From Bacteroidales bacterium (GTDB lineage: Bacteria > Bacteroidota > Bacteroidia > Bacteroidales > F082): DNA of 64,000 nt. This document shows, piece after piece, positions 1-8,184 of this stretch (positions within the stretch are counted from its first letter, which is position 1; each line of letters starts with the position of its first letter). Below the pieces are notes generated by a model. It was not told the DNA's origin. It saw only the letters and a list, made by a program, of their open reading frames with translations, and made no database searches. The translations under genes and the position numbers were made by a program. The stretch is from positions 17,747 to 81,746 of the forward strand of contig JAKSMW010000006.1 of NCBI GenBank assembly GCA_024400395.1. Direction: 5' to 3'.

Positions 1-548
1 GATTGACATCAGCCCGTCACGATGTTCTCGGACATTATCTCGCCGAGAAATACGCCGAGAGCTACGACCACTCAATCCCGGAAGACCTGATTTATTCAGG
101 CAACCACACGCTTACAGAAGCCACTTCCGTGGAAGGCGTCGATGTCGGGAAACTCATCCTCGCCCCTACCCGCACCTACCTGCCGATGATGGTCCCGATT
201 CTCGAAAACTTCCGCGGACATATCAACGGTATCATCCATTGCAGCGGCGGCGCACAGACTAAAGTGACGCATTTCATTGACAATCTTCATATTATCAAAG
301 ACAACATGATTGAAATTCCGCCATTGTTCCAGATGATTCAGGAGTCGTCGGGCACCGACTGGCAGGAGATGTACAAAGTTTTCAACATGGGTTCGCGTCT
401 TGAGATTTACACCGATGAGAAATCGGCGGAAGAGATGATAAAGATTGCCAACTCATTCAATATCAACGCACAGATAATAGGACACGTCGAGGCATCAGAC
501 AGAAAACGCCTCACCATAAAAAGTAAATACGGAATATTTGAATACTAA
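1..548 (+). CDS. purM: AIR synthase (PurM-type), C-terminal fragment
   Basis: The 3' end of a gene that begins before the window; the frame is open from the first base. The 181 visible residues match the C-terminal half of phosphoribosylformylglycinamidine cyclo-ligase-like proteins, with the segment INGIIHCSGGAQTKV typical of the PurM C-terminal domain. The enzyme would close the imidazole ring to give AIR in purine synthesis, in the cytosol. The stop codon overlaps the prfA start by one base, so the two are almost certainly co-transcribed. The N-terminal ATP-binding half is not visible, so AIR synthase-related paralogues are not excluded. Confidence 0.8.
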   Translation, partial: LTSARHDVLGHYLAEKYAESYDHSIPEDLIYSGNHTLTEATSVEGVDVGKLILAPTRTYLPMMVPILENFRGHINGIIHCSGGAQTKVTHFIDNLHIIKDNMIEIPPLFQMIQESSGTDWQEMYKVFNMGSRLEIYTDEKSAEEMIKIANSFNINAQIIGHVEASDRKRLTIKSKYGIFEY

Positions 549-1627
549 TGGAAATAATTGACAAATTAGAAGAGATAAAAGAACGTTGGGAAGGGCTGCG
601 CGAGCAACTCAACGACCCAGAACTGATGAACGACATGAAGCGTTACGTCAAGGTGAACAAGGACTACAAAGACCTTGAGCCTGTGATAGATGCGTTCAAC
701 CAATACAAGAATTACCTCGCAAACATCGAGGAGGCCAAAGAGATTCTGAAGTCGGAGAAAGACGAGGACATGCGTGAGATGGCGCAGGAGGAACTCGACG
801 AGGCCACCGAGAAGTCGGCGAAGCTCGAAGAAGACATCCGTCTGATGCTCATCCCGAAAGACCCGACAGACGGCAAGAACGCCGTGATGGAGATACGTGC
901 CGGCACAGGCGGCGACGAGGCTGCCATCTTCGCGGGCGACCTATACAGGATGTATATCAAGTTCTGCGAGACGAGAAACTGGAAGGTCGAGACCGTCGAT
1001 GCCAACGAAGGCACCGCCGGCGGCTTCAAGGAGATAGTGTTCAACGTCACAGGCGACGGCGCATACGGAATCCTGAAATTCGAGTCGGGCGTGCACCGCG
1101 TGCAGCGCGTGCCGAAGACCGAGACACAAGGACGTATCCACACCTCCGCCGCATCAGTCGTGGTGCTCCCAGAAGCCGAAGAGTTCGATGTCGAACTGCT
1201 CGACAAAGACATCAAAAAAGAAGTTTATTGCGCGGCGTCAGGCCCCGGCGGACAGTGCGTCAACACCACATACAGCGCGGTGCGTCTCACCCACATCCCG
1301 ACAGGTGTCGTGGTGAGTTGCATCGACGAGCGTTCACAGGCAAAAAACATGGCCAAGGCATTGAAGATCCTGAGGACACGCATCTACGAACAGGAATATA
1401 ACAAATATATGGAGGAGGTCTGCTCGAAACGTAAAACCATGGTCTCGACCGGCGACCGCTCGGCGAAGATACGCACATACAACTATCCGCAGGGGCGCGT
1501 CACCGACCACAGAATCGGATTCACGGTATATAACCTGACATCCGTCATGGACGGCGACCTGACATCATTCATCGAGAACCTCCAGATGGCAGAGAACGCC
1601 GAGAGGTTGAAGGAAAGCATGGAATAG
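548..1627 (+). CDS. prfA: Peptide chain release factor 1
   Basis: 359 residues, the usual RF1 length. It recognises UAA and UAG stop codons and triggers peptide release on the ribosome. The sequence has the catalytic GGQ loop (GPGGQCVN; most relatives have S where this has C) and, before it, RVQRVPKTETQGRIHTSAA, which holds the P-x-T codon-reading tripeptide as PKT. The N-terminal 100 residues are a charged helical domain. The ATG overlaps the upstream stop (TAATG arrangement), indicating translational coupling to the purM-like gene. Confidence 0.97.
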   Translation: MEIIDKLEEIKERWEGLREQLNDPELMNDMKRYVKVNKDYKDLEPVIDAFNQYKNYLANIEEAKEILKSEKDEDMREMAQEELDEATEKSAKLEEDIRLMLIPKDPTDGKNAVMEIRAGTGGDEAAIFAGDLYRMYIKFCETRNWKVETVDANEGTAGGFKEIVFNVTGDGAYGILKFESGVHRVQRVPKTETQGRIHTSAASVVVLPEAEEFDVELLDKDIKKEVYCAASGPGGQCVNTTYSAVRLTHIPTGVVVSCIDERSQAKNMAKALKILRTRIYEQEYNKYMEEVCSKRKTMVSTGDRSAKIRTYNYPQGRVTDHRIGFTVYNLTSVMDGDLTSFIENLQMAENAERLKESME

Positions 1628-1675
1628 TCAGTTAAAAGTTAAAAGAGTAAAGTTAAAAGACAACAGAACTACAGT
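1628..1675. repeat. AGTTAAAAGT micro-repeat spacer
   Basis: The gap between prfA and pyrF starts with several imperfect copies of AGTTAAAAGTTAAAAG. The same motif appears in other intergenic gaps of the window (about 3668, 5538, 21747, 39870 and 45811) and inside murB. No gene or obvious regulatory site is seen here. Confidence 0.6.
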
Positions 1676-1687
1676 CCTAACCGCAAC

Positions 1688-2497
1688 ATGAACAAACAGC
1701 AAATCATAAATCAAATCCGTGCAAAGAAGTCGTTCCTTTGCGTCGGTCTTGACACAGACATCAAGAAAATACCGCAGCATCTTCTCAATGAGGAAGACCC
1801 TGTCTTCGCCTTCAACAAGGCCATCATCGACACCACCGCGAGATACGCCATCGCCTTCAAGCCGAACACGGCGTTTTACGAAGTCTATGGCGCGAAAGGC
1901 TGGGCAAGTCTCGAAAAGACAATCAATTACATCAAGACAAATTACCCGGAGATGTTCGTCATCGCCGATGCGAAACGCGGCGACATTGGCAACACATCAG
2001 CCAACTATGCACGCGCTTTCTTCGAGACATTGAAAGCCGACGCCATCACAGTGGCCCCTTACATGGGCGTTGACTCCGTCGAGCCGTTCCTCGGCTTTGA
2101 CGACAAATGGGTGATTCTTCTTGCCCTGACATCAAACAAAGGCTCGAAAGATTTCCAATACCTCAACATCGAAGGCAAGGAATTATATAAGAACGTCTTA
2201 GCGAAATCGGCGGAATGGGCTGGCAGTGACAAGATGATGTACGTTGTCGGCGCAACACATCCAGAGGAACTCGGCGAGATCCGCAAACTTCTTCCGGAGC
2301 ATTTCCTTCTCGTCCCAGGTGTCGGAGCGCAAGGCGGCGACCTTCAGGCTGTCGCAAAATTCGGCCTTAACAAAGACTGCGGACTTATCGTCAACTCGTC
2401 GCGCGGCATCATCTACGCCTCCAACGGCGAAGACTTCGCCGAAAGAGCAGCCGAAGAAGCAAGGAAACTGCAAGAACAGATGGCAGCCGTCTTATAG
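1688..2497 (+). CDS. pyrF: Orotidine 5'-phosphate decarboxylase
   Basis: 269 residues. It decarboxylates OMP to UMP, the last step of pyrimidine synthesis. The catalytic signature is [15 protein letters not shown], with the Asp-Lys-Asp network; the length and this signature fit the longer type 2 PyrF class found in Bacteroidota. The C-terminal phosphate-binding part is [14 protein letters not shown] at 1688 is the first in-frame start and matches the conserved N-terminus. It lies 60 bases after prfA in the same direction and is probably in the same transcript; pyrD and pyrK are elsewhere (29.5-31.1 kb). Confidence 0.96.
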   Translation: MNKQQIINQIRAKKSFLCVGLDTDIKKIPQHLLNEEDPVFAFNKAIIDTTARYAIAFKPNTAFYEVYGAKGWASLEKTINYIKTNYPEMFVIADAKRGDIGNTSANYARAFFETLKADAITVAPYMGVDSVEPFLGFDDKWVILLALTSNKGSKDFQYLNIEGKELYKNVLAKSAEWAGSDKMMYVVGATHPEELGEIRKLLPEHFLLVPGVGAQGGDLQAVAKFGLNKDCGLIVNSSRGIIYASNGEDFAERAAEEARKLQEQMAAVL

Positions 2498-2524
2498 GTG
2501 AAAGTTATAAAGGCAAAAAAGATT

Positions 2525-2582
2525 GAGCAATTAAGAAACTTGTATAACTTGTGAAAAAACTCGTGTAACTTGTGTTAAAATA
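2525..2582. repeat. AACTTGTGTTAAAAACTCGTG micro-repeat
   Basis: Two to three imperfect copies of a roughly 23-base unit (AACTCGTGTAACTTGTGTTA and variants). The same unit forms a four-copy tandem array at 45871 and a two-copy block at 56531, and a degenerate inverted version lies near 8125. It is intergenic and AT-rich, with no coding potential. Confidence 0.6.
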
Positions 2583-2657
2583 TTTGCTTCGATTTTTTAG
2601 CGTTAATACTTTTTTTAAAAAACATTCAAAAAACAGCTTCAAGTCACAAAAGATTTA

Positions 2658-2665
2658 TATCTTTG
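2658..2665 (+). promoter_or_regulatory. Promoter -7 box for the Rpn-type gene
   Basis: TATCTTTG, an exact match to the Bacteroidota sigma-A -7 consensus TAnnTTTG. The gene's ATG is 25 bases downstream. It rules out the longer start at 2663 (a TTG lying inside this box). Confidence 0.7.
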
Positions 2666-2689
2666 CAGCCGATTGTCAAAGACAAGATT

Positions 2690-3574
2690 ATGACTACATT
2701 ATTCGACTATAGCAGAACACGTTACATCAATCCGCTTACGGATTTTGGCTTCAAGAGAATTTTCGGTGACAAGGATATCATGAAAGCGTTTCTCACCGAT
2801 TTGCTTCAACCGAGTTCACCGATAAAGGATTTGATTTTCCTTGACAAAGAGTTAGGCCCTGACAATGAGACATTTAGAGGTGTCATTTACGACTTGCGCT
2901 GCATGACTGAAGACGGAGACGAGTTTATCGTTGAGATGCAAAACCGCGGACAGGAACATTTCAGCGAGAGGATTCTTTATTACTTGTCGCGTTCGTTCTC
3001 AAATCAGAAAGGATCCGGCGACAAGAACTGGGATTACAGTCTGAAGCCGATTTACGGCGTGTTTTTCCTGAATTTTCACATGAAAGGGTTCAAGCCTCGT
3101 TACTTGAGGACGATTCAGATGACCGTCAGTGAGACGGGCGAGCTGTTCTCCGACAAACTGAAGGCCTTCACATTGGAAATCCCTGATTTCAAAGACAAAT
3201 CAGAAGATTACCCGAAAACGATGATTGAATATTGGCTATACATCTTGGCAAACATGCAGAATTTCAAAGGACAATTGCCTTTCATACAAAAACAACCTGT
3301 ATTCAAGAAAGTCGGCAGGATTTCAGAAATAGCTCAACTGACTCCAGAGGACCTACGGTCATACGACAAGAACATGGACACCATCCGCACAAATAACGAG
3401 GTCATTAGTTTTGCCAAAATCGAAGGCAGAAATGAGGGAATAAAAGAAGGAATAAAAGAAGGAATAAAAGAAGGAATCCACAAAGTCGCCGCAAGCATGA
3501 AAGAAATGGGACTGCCAATGTCACAAATAATTCAGGCGACAGGGCTCTCCGAAGATGAAATTGCCGCATTGTAA
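2690..3574 (+). CDS. Rpn family / PD-(D/E)XK nuclease family transposase-like protein
   Basis: 294 residues. The N-terminus (PLTDFGFKRIFGDKDIMKAFLTDLL) and the core YDLRCMTEDGDEFIVEMQ, with D and ExQ positions of a PD-(D/E)XK-like site, are typical of the Rpn recombination-promoting nuclease family that is highly multiplied in Bacteroidota. The C-terminal segment contains GIKEGIKEGIKEGI, encoded by three near-identical 12-base units (about 3438-3475), then a short helix. The ATG at 2690 is chosen because a -7 box covers the upstream alternative. It stands alone, with a bidirectional terminator after it. The biological role of such chromosomal copies is not settled. Confidence 0.85.
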   Translation: MTTLFDYSRTRYINPLTDFGFKRIFGDKDIMKAFLTDLLQPSSPIKDLIFLDKELGPDNETFRGVIYDLRCMTEDGDEFIVEMQNRGQEHFSERILYYLSRSFSNQKGSGDKNWDYSLKPIYGVFFLNFHMKGFKPRYLRTIQMTVSETGELFSDKLKAFTLEIPDFKDKSEDYPKTMIEYWLYILANMQNFKGQLPFIQKQPVFKKVGRISEIAQLTPEDLRSYDKNMDTIRTNNEVISFAKIEGRNEGIKEGIKEGIKEGIHKVAASMKEMGLPMSQIIQATGLSEDEIAAL

Positions 3575-3610
3575 TTGTAAATGCACTTTCACACCATCTC
3601 AAATCTTCAC

Positions 3611-3666
3611 GATAAAGATAAAAATGGGCTGACGTTAAGATACGTCAGCCCATTTTTATCTTTATC
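3611..3666. terminator. Bidirectional terminator between converging genes
   Basis: A perfect 25-base inverted repeat (arms 3611-3635 and 3642-3666) with a 6-base loop. The GC-rich centre (TGGGCTGACGT) is flanked by A-rich and T-rich ends on either strand, so it can serve both the Rpn-type gene (+) and the T9SS cargo gene (-). Confidence 0.9.
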
Positions 3667-3688
3667 ACTTTAACTTTTAACTGAAAAG

Positions 3689-5449
3689 TTATCTTGCGAT
3701 AGTGACTTTCTGTGTCTTCACGGCACCGTCGTCAGCAACGACTTTGACGAAATAAACGCCATTGTCGAATGAAGCGACATTCACTGACGTCTTGGCTGAA
3801 CCTTCGACGTTGGCGACCATCTGACCGAGTGAGTTGTAAATCTCAACAGTCTTGATGTTTTCACCTTCAACGAAGATGGTGCTGTTGGCTGGGTTAGGAT
3901 AGACTTTCATGCCGTTCAGTCCGTTTTCGCCGACTAAATCCTCACCTCTGTTGATTCTCATGAGTTCTGAACCGTGTGCGCCGAAGTCACCGTTGTCCTG
4001 GTCCTGACCGATGATATACACATCATTGACTTTGATCTTGTACCAGCCTTCGCCGTATGTGCAGCAAATGCCGTTTTCATTGTTGTCGTAGATGTTGAAC
4101 AGATAATCAGCACCTGTAGGGATGTCTTCGATTGTCTCGACATGGAGTTGTGTTGAACCTGATGAGATGAGGTGTGCATACGGGCCGCCTTCCGCGATTA
4201 CTTCACCGAGTGAGTTGACGAGATCCCATGTGGTCTGTTCGCCGAACTGGTCTTGGTTGATGTAAATCTTCATCGTTGTCGTCTCGCCTTCAATCGGTTC
4301 TGTCTCAACCCATTCGTTGCACACAGCGGTGAAGTTAACCTCGTAAGGATAATCTTGACCGTTAGCCTTCACTATCGTGAGCTTGCCGGCGTTCGTCCCG
4401 AATGGAATCTCCATCTCGAAAGAAACATCTTCCTTGATCCTTGGCTCGAGGTTTCCAGTCCATTCATATTCCTCGACAGCGTTGCCGACTTCGACCTTGT
4501 ACTGGATTGACGTGAGGTTCTCTGTTCCGCCGTTCACCAGACTGAAATCGAATGTCTTCACCTGGCTGCAAACCGCCATAGCACGCTGGCTGACACTCTT
4601 GATGACAGGATAGATCGGTTCGTCTGACCCCTCCGACTTCTCAAGCATGTTGGCGGAAAGGATATTGCGCGCCGGATTGTTCGTTGTCCTTGCGCAGACG
4701 AAAGCGAGGAAGTGGATGTTTTCAATGTCAACTTCAACGCCGTTTGGTGAGCCGATCATCTCAGGAATAGCGTATGTGTATTCCTTTGTGATGAATGTGC
4801 CGGCTGTTGTCGGTGTGATTGGGTCGCCCCATAAACTCTCATTGATGGCATCGCGGAGGATATGCATGTGGCAGTACTGACCGCCGACCCACTGTGACGG
4901 GTTCGAGGCGCCGCCGCTCTGCGAACCCCAGATGCTGTCCTGAAGCATATAAACGGTAAGGTAGTTGGTCGTCTCCGTGCTGTTTCCGGTGTAATAGACC
5001 TCAACTGTGATGCTGGCTTCACGTGTCTCCGGGTTGATGACGACCTGACCGCCGACGTTGAGTTCTGAAGCCTGTGCCAACTGCTGGGATGCGGTACCTG
5101 ACCACTGACCACGATTTATGGACTGCGCTGTTGAACGATTGACCAAACCAGCAGGGAAACTAGTCACGCCATAACCAGCGCATATCTGCTCGCTTACCGT
5201 TGTGTTGAAGTTTGGATAACTTGTCGGAGCAAAGCTGCCTGCATGAATGTTGACCGCCCATGCCCTGCCTGGGTTGTTGTTGCAGATCGAGTTTGCGATG
5301 ACGTGTCCGTCCGGGCAGTAGCCGCAGTTACGGCCAGTGAACTCTTCAATGACGACGTTCCTGTTTGCAGGCTCCGTCGATACGAACATCTGTGCGCTTG
5401 CCATGAAGCCGGCCACAAGTCCTAATACGAGAAATGTAAGTTTTTTCAT
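3689..5449 (-). CDS. Omp28-like thioredoxin-fold protein with type IX secretion sorting domain
   Basis: 586 residues. A signal peptide ending near residue 19 (FMASAQ) is followed by an Omp28-like thioredoxin-related domain with EEFTGRNCGYCPDGH, which contains a CxxC pair at about C42 and C45. The middle holds beta-rich segments. The last 75 residues are a Por-type sorting domain: KVYPNPANSTIFVEGE, IYNSLGQMV and NGVYFVKV, ending VTIAR. This predicts export by Sec, crossing of the outer membrane by T9SS and attachment to the surface or release. Partner and substrate cannot be read from the sequence. It is monocistronic and converges on the Rpn-type gene. Confidence 0.9.
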   Translation of the reverse strand: MKKLTFLVLGLVAGFMASAQMFVSTEPANRNVVIEEFTGRNCGYCPDGHVIANSICNNNPGRAWAVNIHAGSFAPTSYPNFNTTVSEQICAGYGVTSFPAGLVNRSTAQSINRGQWSGTASQQLAQASELNVGGQVVINPETREASITVEVYYTGNSTETTNYLTVYMLQDSIWGSQSGGASNPSQWVGGQYCHMHILRDAINESLWGDPITPTTAGTFITKEYTYAIPEMIGSPNGVEVDIENIHFLAFVCARTTNNPARNILSANMLEKSEGSDEPIYPVIKSVSQRAMAVCSQVKTFDFSLVNGGTENLTSIQYKVEVGNAVEEYEWTGNLEPRIKEDVSFEMEIPFGTNAGKLTIVKANGQDYPYEVNFTAVCNEWVETEPIEGETTTMKIYINQDQFGEQTTWDLVNSLGEVIAEGGPYAHLISSGSTQLHVETIEDIPTGADYLFNIYDNNENGICCTYGEGWYKIKVNDVYIIGQDQDNGDFGAHGSELMRINRGEDLVGENGLNGMKVYPNPANSTIFVEGENIKTVEIYNSLGQMVANVEGSAKTSVNVASFDNGVYFVKVVADDGAVKTQKVTIAR

Positions 5450-5551
5450 CTTTTCTCAGATTTATTGTTAATAATAATTATGATTTATTTTTGAATTTGG
5501 AAAAAGAGGAAAGTGGAAATCTACTCTCTCTCCTCTTTTAACTTTTAACCC

Positions 5552-6583
5552 TTAAAGTTCAACTTCAGTGTTCCAGCCGAACTCGTCTTTCTCTGCGCCT
5601 GTCTGGATGCCGCGGAGCTTGTTGTAAAGCTTCTGGCTCCACGGACCCGGCTTGCCGTCACCGAACTGGTACGACTTGCCTGTGTCAGGGTCATCGATGC
5701 GTGAGATCGGGCTGATGACAGCTGCTGTTCCGCATGCGCCGGCTTCCTCGAATGTGGCGAGCTCCTCTTCAGCGATCGGGCGGCGTTCGACCTTCATGCC
5801 GAGGCTTTCAGCAAGCTGCATCAAGCTCTTGTTGGTGATTGAAGGAAGAATTGATGTCGATTTCGGAGTGATGTATGTGTTGTCTTTGATAGCGAAGAAG
5901 TTAGCTGCGCCGGCTTCGTCGATATATTTCTTTTCCTTTGCGTCGAGATAGAACTCGCATGCGTACTGACCGCCGTGGCAGGCTTCCATGTGGGCGCGCA
6001 ATGATGCCGCGTAGTTGCCGCCGACCTTGTAGATACCTGTTCCGAGAGGAGCCGAACGGTCGTACTTACGTGTGATGACGTATGGGTTTGCCATGAAACC
6101 GCCCTTGAAATACGGGCCTACCGGTGTCGCGAACACGACGAACAGATATTCATCAGCCGGTTTCACACCAACGCGGGCGCCTGTGCCGATGAGCAACGGA
6201 CGGAGGTACAACGAAGCGCCGCTCTCGTATGTCGGGACGAACTCCTTGTTGACCTGTACGCATTTAATCATAGCTTCTTTGAACTTCTCCATCGGGAAAC
6301 GTGGCATGCAGATGCCGTCGCACGATGTCTCGAGACGTTTTGCATTCTCTTCCATACGGAAAATGCGAACCTTGCCGTCAACGCCGCGGTGAGCCTTCAG
6401 ACCTTCGAAAGCCTCCTGACCGTAGTGCAGGCATGTTGCCGCCATGTGAATGTTGATTGTCTCTTCCGAGCAGATTTCAAGCTCGCCCCACTCACCATTG
6501 CGGTAGTAGCAGCGGACGTTGTAGTTTGTTTTCAAATAACCGAACGGGAGTGAACCCCAGTCAATGTCTTTAGTGTTTTGCAT
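5552..6583 (-). CDS. ilvE: Branched-chain amino acid aminotransferase
   Basis: 343 residues from the ATG at 6583. It is a PLP-dependent class IV transaminase that interconverts leucine, isoleucine and valine with their 2-oxo acids. The sequence shows HYGQEAFEGLKA near the N-terminus, the PLP-lysine region GIYKVGGNYAASL, and DEAGAANFFAI, all in family order. A reading frame continues upstream to 6631 but passes through the -7 box, so the ATG at 6583 is the credible start. It has its own promoter and no close operon partner. Confidence 0.95.
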   Translation of the reverse strand: MQNTKDIDWGSLPFGYLKTNYNVRCYYRNGEWGELEICSEETINIHMAATCLHYGQEAFEGLKAHRGVDGKVRIFRMEENAKRLETSCDGICMPRFPMEKFKEAMIKCVQVNKEFVPTYESGASLYLRPLLIGTGARVGVKPADEYLFVVFATPVGPYFKGGFMANPYVITRKYDRSAPLGTGIYKVGGNYAASLRAHMEACHGGQYACEFYLDAKEKKYIDEAGAANFFAIKDNTYITPKSTSILPSITNKSLMQLAESLGMKVERRPIAEEELATFEEAGACGTAAVISPISRIDDPDTGKSYQFGDGKPGPWSQKLYNKLRGIQTGAEKDEFGWNTEVEL

Positions 6584-6628
6584 GATATTTTTATTTTTTA
6601 AGATTAATAAATTCGTTTTTTCAAATTG

Positions 6629-6636
6629 CAAAGATA
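6629..6636 (-). promoter_or_regulatory. ilvE promoter -7 box
   Basis: TATCTTTG on the minus strand, 46 bases upstream of the ilvE ATG; exact TAnnTTTG match. It decides the ilvE start. Confidence 0.7.
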
Positions 6637-6698
6637 CAATTTTTTTAATAATTATTCTTATTGTCGAAAATATTTTAATAATCTCGAAAAACGGATAT

Positions 6699-7550
6699 TC
6701 ACTCCTGCTCTCTCAGCACGACATCCCAGCCGCAAGTGCTTGACGGACGGTACGTTCCGCTCCAGAGTTCAAAGCCGTCCTTGTATATCGTCATCCTCTG
6801 GCTCTCCATCTGCTTCGTCATCGGGATGTCGATACGGAAGCTGCCGGTTCCGTCGGTCAGCGTTTTGATGTCCTGCACGATGACAGTCGCGCCGGCGACA
6901 GGTCTCCCCTGCTCATCGATGACATTGCCGAAGATGACGCCGAGGCTGTTATCGCGACGCAGCGGCAGCGTCAGCGATTTCCTCATCTTCATCATCGTGT
7001 CAACAGTTTGATAGCCAGATGATTCAAAGATGACGTGCATCGTCTTATATTTATCGCCGAAAGAGATGTTTTCTATCAGAGTTGTCATATTTCCTTTGTC
7101 AACCGGCACTTTGACAGGTTCATTTCCATTGATACTGTATGTGATACTGCCTGTTTCAAACGGCAGCGACGGGATGGCAAAATCGGGGTCTTCCGTCACG
7201 TTTATCTTGACATCCAACGGTTTGAAGACGCACCAGCAGATAACGAAAACGAGCAGTGCTGTCGCGAACAACGCGCTCAGGTAAGCCGCACGTCTCTTGC
7301 GTTTCGCCTTGCCGTCGATGATGCCGTCCATGACGAGTCGGCGTACCACGATGTCGTATGCCATTTCGGAGAACCGTTCCGCCGCCATCTTCTGGAACGC
7401 TATCGCGCGGCTCGCCTCGACAGCCTCCTCCAAGGCCTTCTCGTTAGACGCAAGATATGCCTTCACGAGGCCTTTTTCATCCTCGTTGGTCAGTCCGTCA
7501 AGATAACGGGCCAACAACTCTTCCGGCAGCTTATCCGTTTTTTCTGACAT
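6699..7550 (-). CDS. Membrane anti-sigma-like protein with carboxypeptidase-regulatory-like domain
   Basis: 283 residues from the ATG at 7550. The N-terminal 80 residues are cytoplasmic and helical (LPEELLARYLDGLTNEDEK resembles the start of anti-sigma domains), followed by a basic stretch KAKRKRR, one membrane segment at about residues 88-109 and an exterior region. Near residues 205-245 lies a carboxypeptidase-regulatory-like beta fold (GNVIDEQGRPVAGATVIVQD). No zinc-binding HxxxCxxC is visible. It overlaps the sigma factor gene by 20 bases, the classic sigma/anti-sigma arrangement; the anti-sigma role is inferred from that context and topology. Confidence 0.65.
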   Translation of the reverse strand: MSEKTDKLPEELLARYLDGLTNEDEKGLVKAYLASNEKALEEAVEASRAIAFQKMAAERFSEMAYDIVVRRLVMDGIIDGKAKRKRRAAYLSALFATALLVFVICWCVFKPLDVKINVTEDPDFAIPSLPFETGSITYSINGNEPVKVPVDKGNMTTLIENISFGDKYKTMHVIFESSGYQTVDTMMKMRKSLTLPLRRDNSLGVIFGNVIDEQGRPVAGATVIVQDIKTLTDGTGSFRIDIPMTKQMESQRMTIYKDGFELWSGTYRPSSTCGWDVVLREQE

Positions 7551-8115
7551 ATCTCCCGTCAATTAATTTCTTCAATTCGGCCTTCGCCCTTTTCGAGATT
7601 GTATAGACATTTTCGATGCTGACTCCCATTGACCTTGCGATTTCGTCAGCTTTCATGCCTTTCCATTCCGACAAAAGAACGTATTTATACCTCGCGTTTT
7701 CGATGCTGTTGATGGCATCAAGGAGTTCAAAATGCATCAGATGCGCATTGTCCTCCTCATATTCGACGATGTTCTCGTCAAGCAGGACCGCCTTATCGTC
7801 AGTCGTGGCGACATTTTTCTTCTTTTCATCAAAAAACCTCACCAAAACCGTTGACAGCCAAGTGTCAAGGCTGGAAAGGAATTTGAATCTCCTCAATTTC
7901 TCCCAGCCATTTTTGTGCAAAAATAAATAAAATTCAGTTATCAGCTCCTCTTTTTTGACATTAGATGAAAACGTGCGCCTGATGATGAAGGAGAAGAGCT
8001 TGTCGCAACGATAAAACAACAGATACTCGATGGCGTCTTCGTCATTATTCATGACAGCCTCAAGCAACTCTTTGTCAGACAGCGACTTAAAATATTTCAG
8101 CCTTTTCCGCCTCAA
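7531..8115 (-). CDS. ECF-type RNA polymerase sigma factor
   Basis: About 194 residues. The N-terminal half (DKELLEAVMNNDEDAIEYL, then SLDTWLSTVLVRFFDEKKK) resembles sigma region 2; the C-terminal half (YVLLSEWKGMKADEIARSMG, then NVYTISKRAKAELKKLI) is a region 4 helix-turn-helix. No ATG precedes the conserved start; the frame opens after a stop and the only early start is TTG at 8115, while the first ATG (8052) would cut region 1.2/2. It probably directs transcription of a small regulon held in check by the overlapping downstream membrane protein. Confidence 0.8.
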   Translation of the reverse strand: MRRKRLKYFKSLSDKELLEAVMNNDEDAIEYLLFYRCDKLFSFIIRRTFSSNVKKEELITEFYLFLHKNGWEKLRRFKFLSSLDTWLSTVLVRFFDEKKKNVATTDDKAVLLDENIVEYEEDNAHLMHFELLDAINSIENARYKYVLLSEWKGMKADEIARSMGVSIENVYTISKRAKAELKKLIDGRYVRKNG

Positions 8116-8184
8116 CTCACAAGCACTTTTTTACACAAGTTTCACAAGCATTATCACTAGTCACACAAGTTTTCACCTAACAAC

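Noticed and set aside
2663-2689. Upstream start for the Rpn-type gene
   Set aside because: The TTG at 2663 forms part of the -7 box, so it would not be transcribed.
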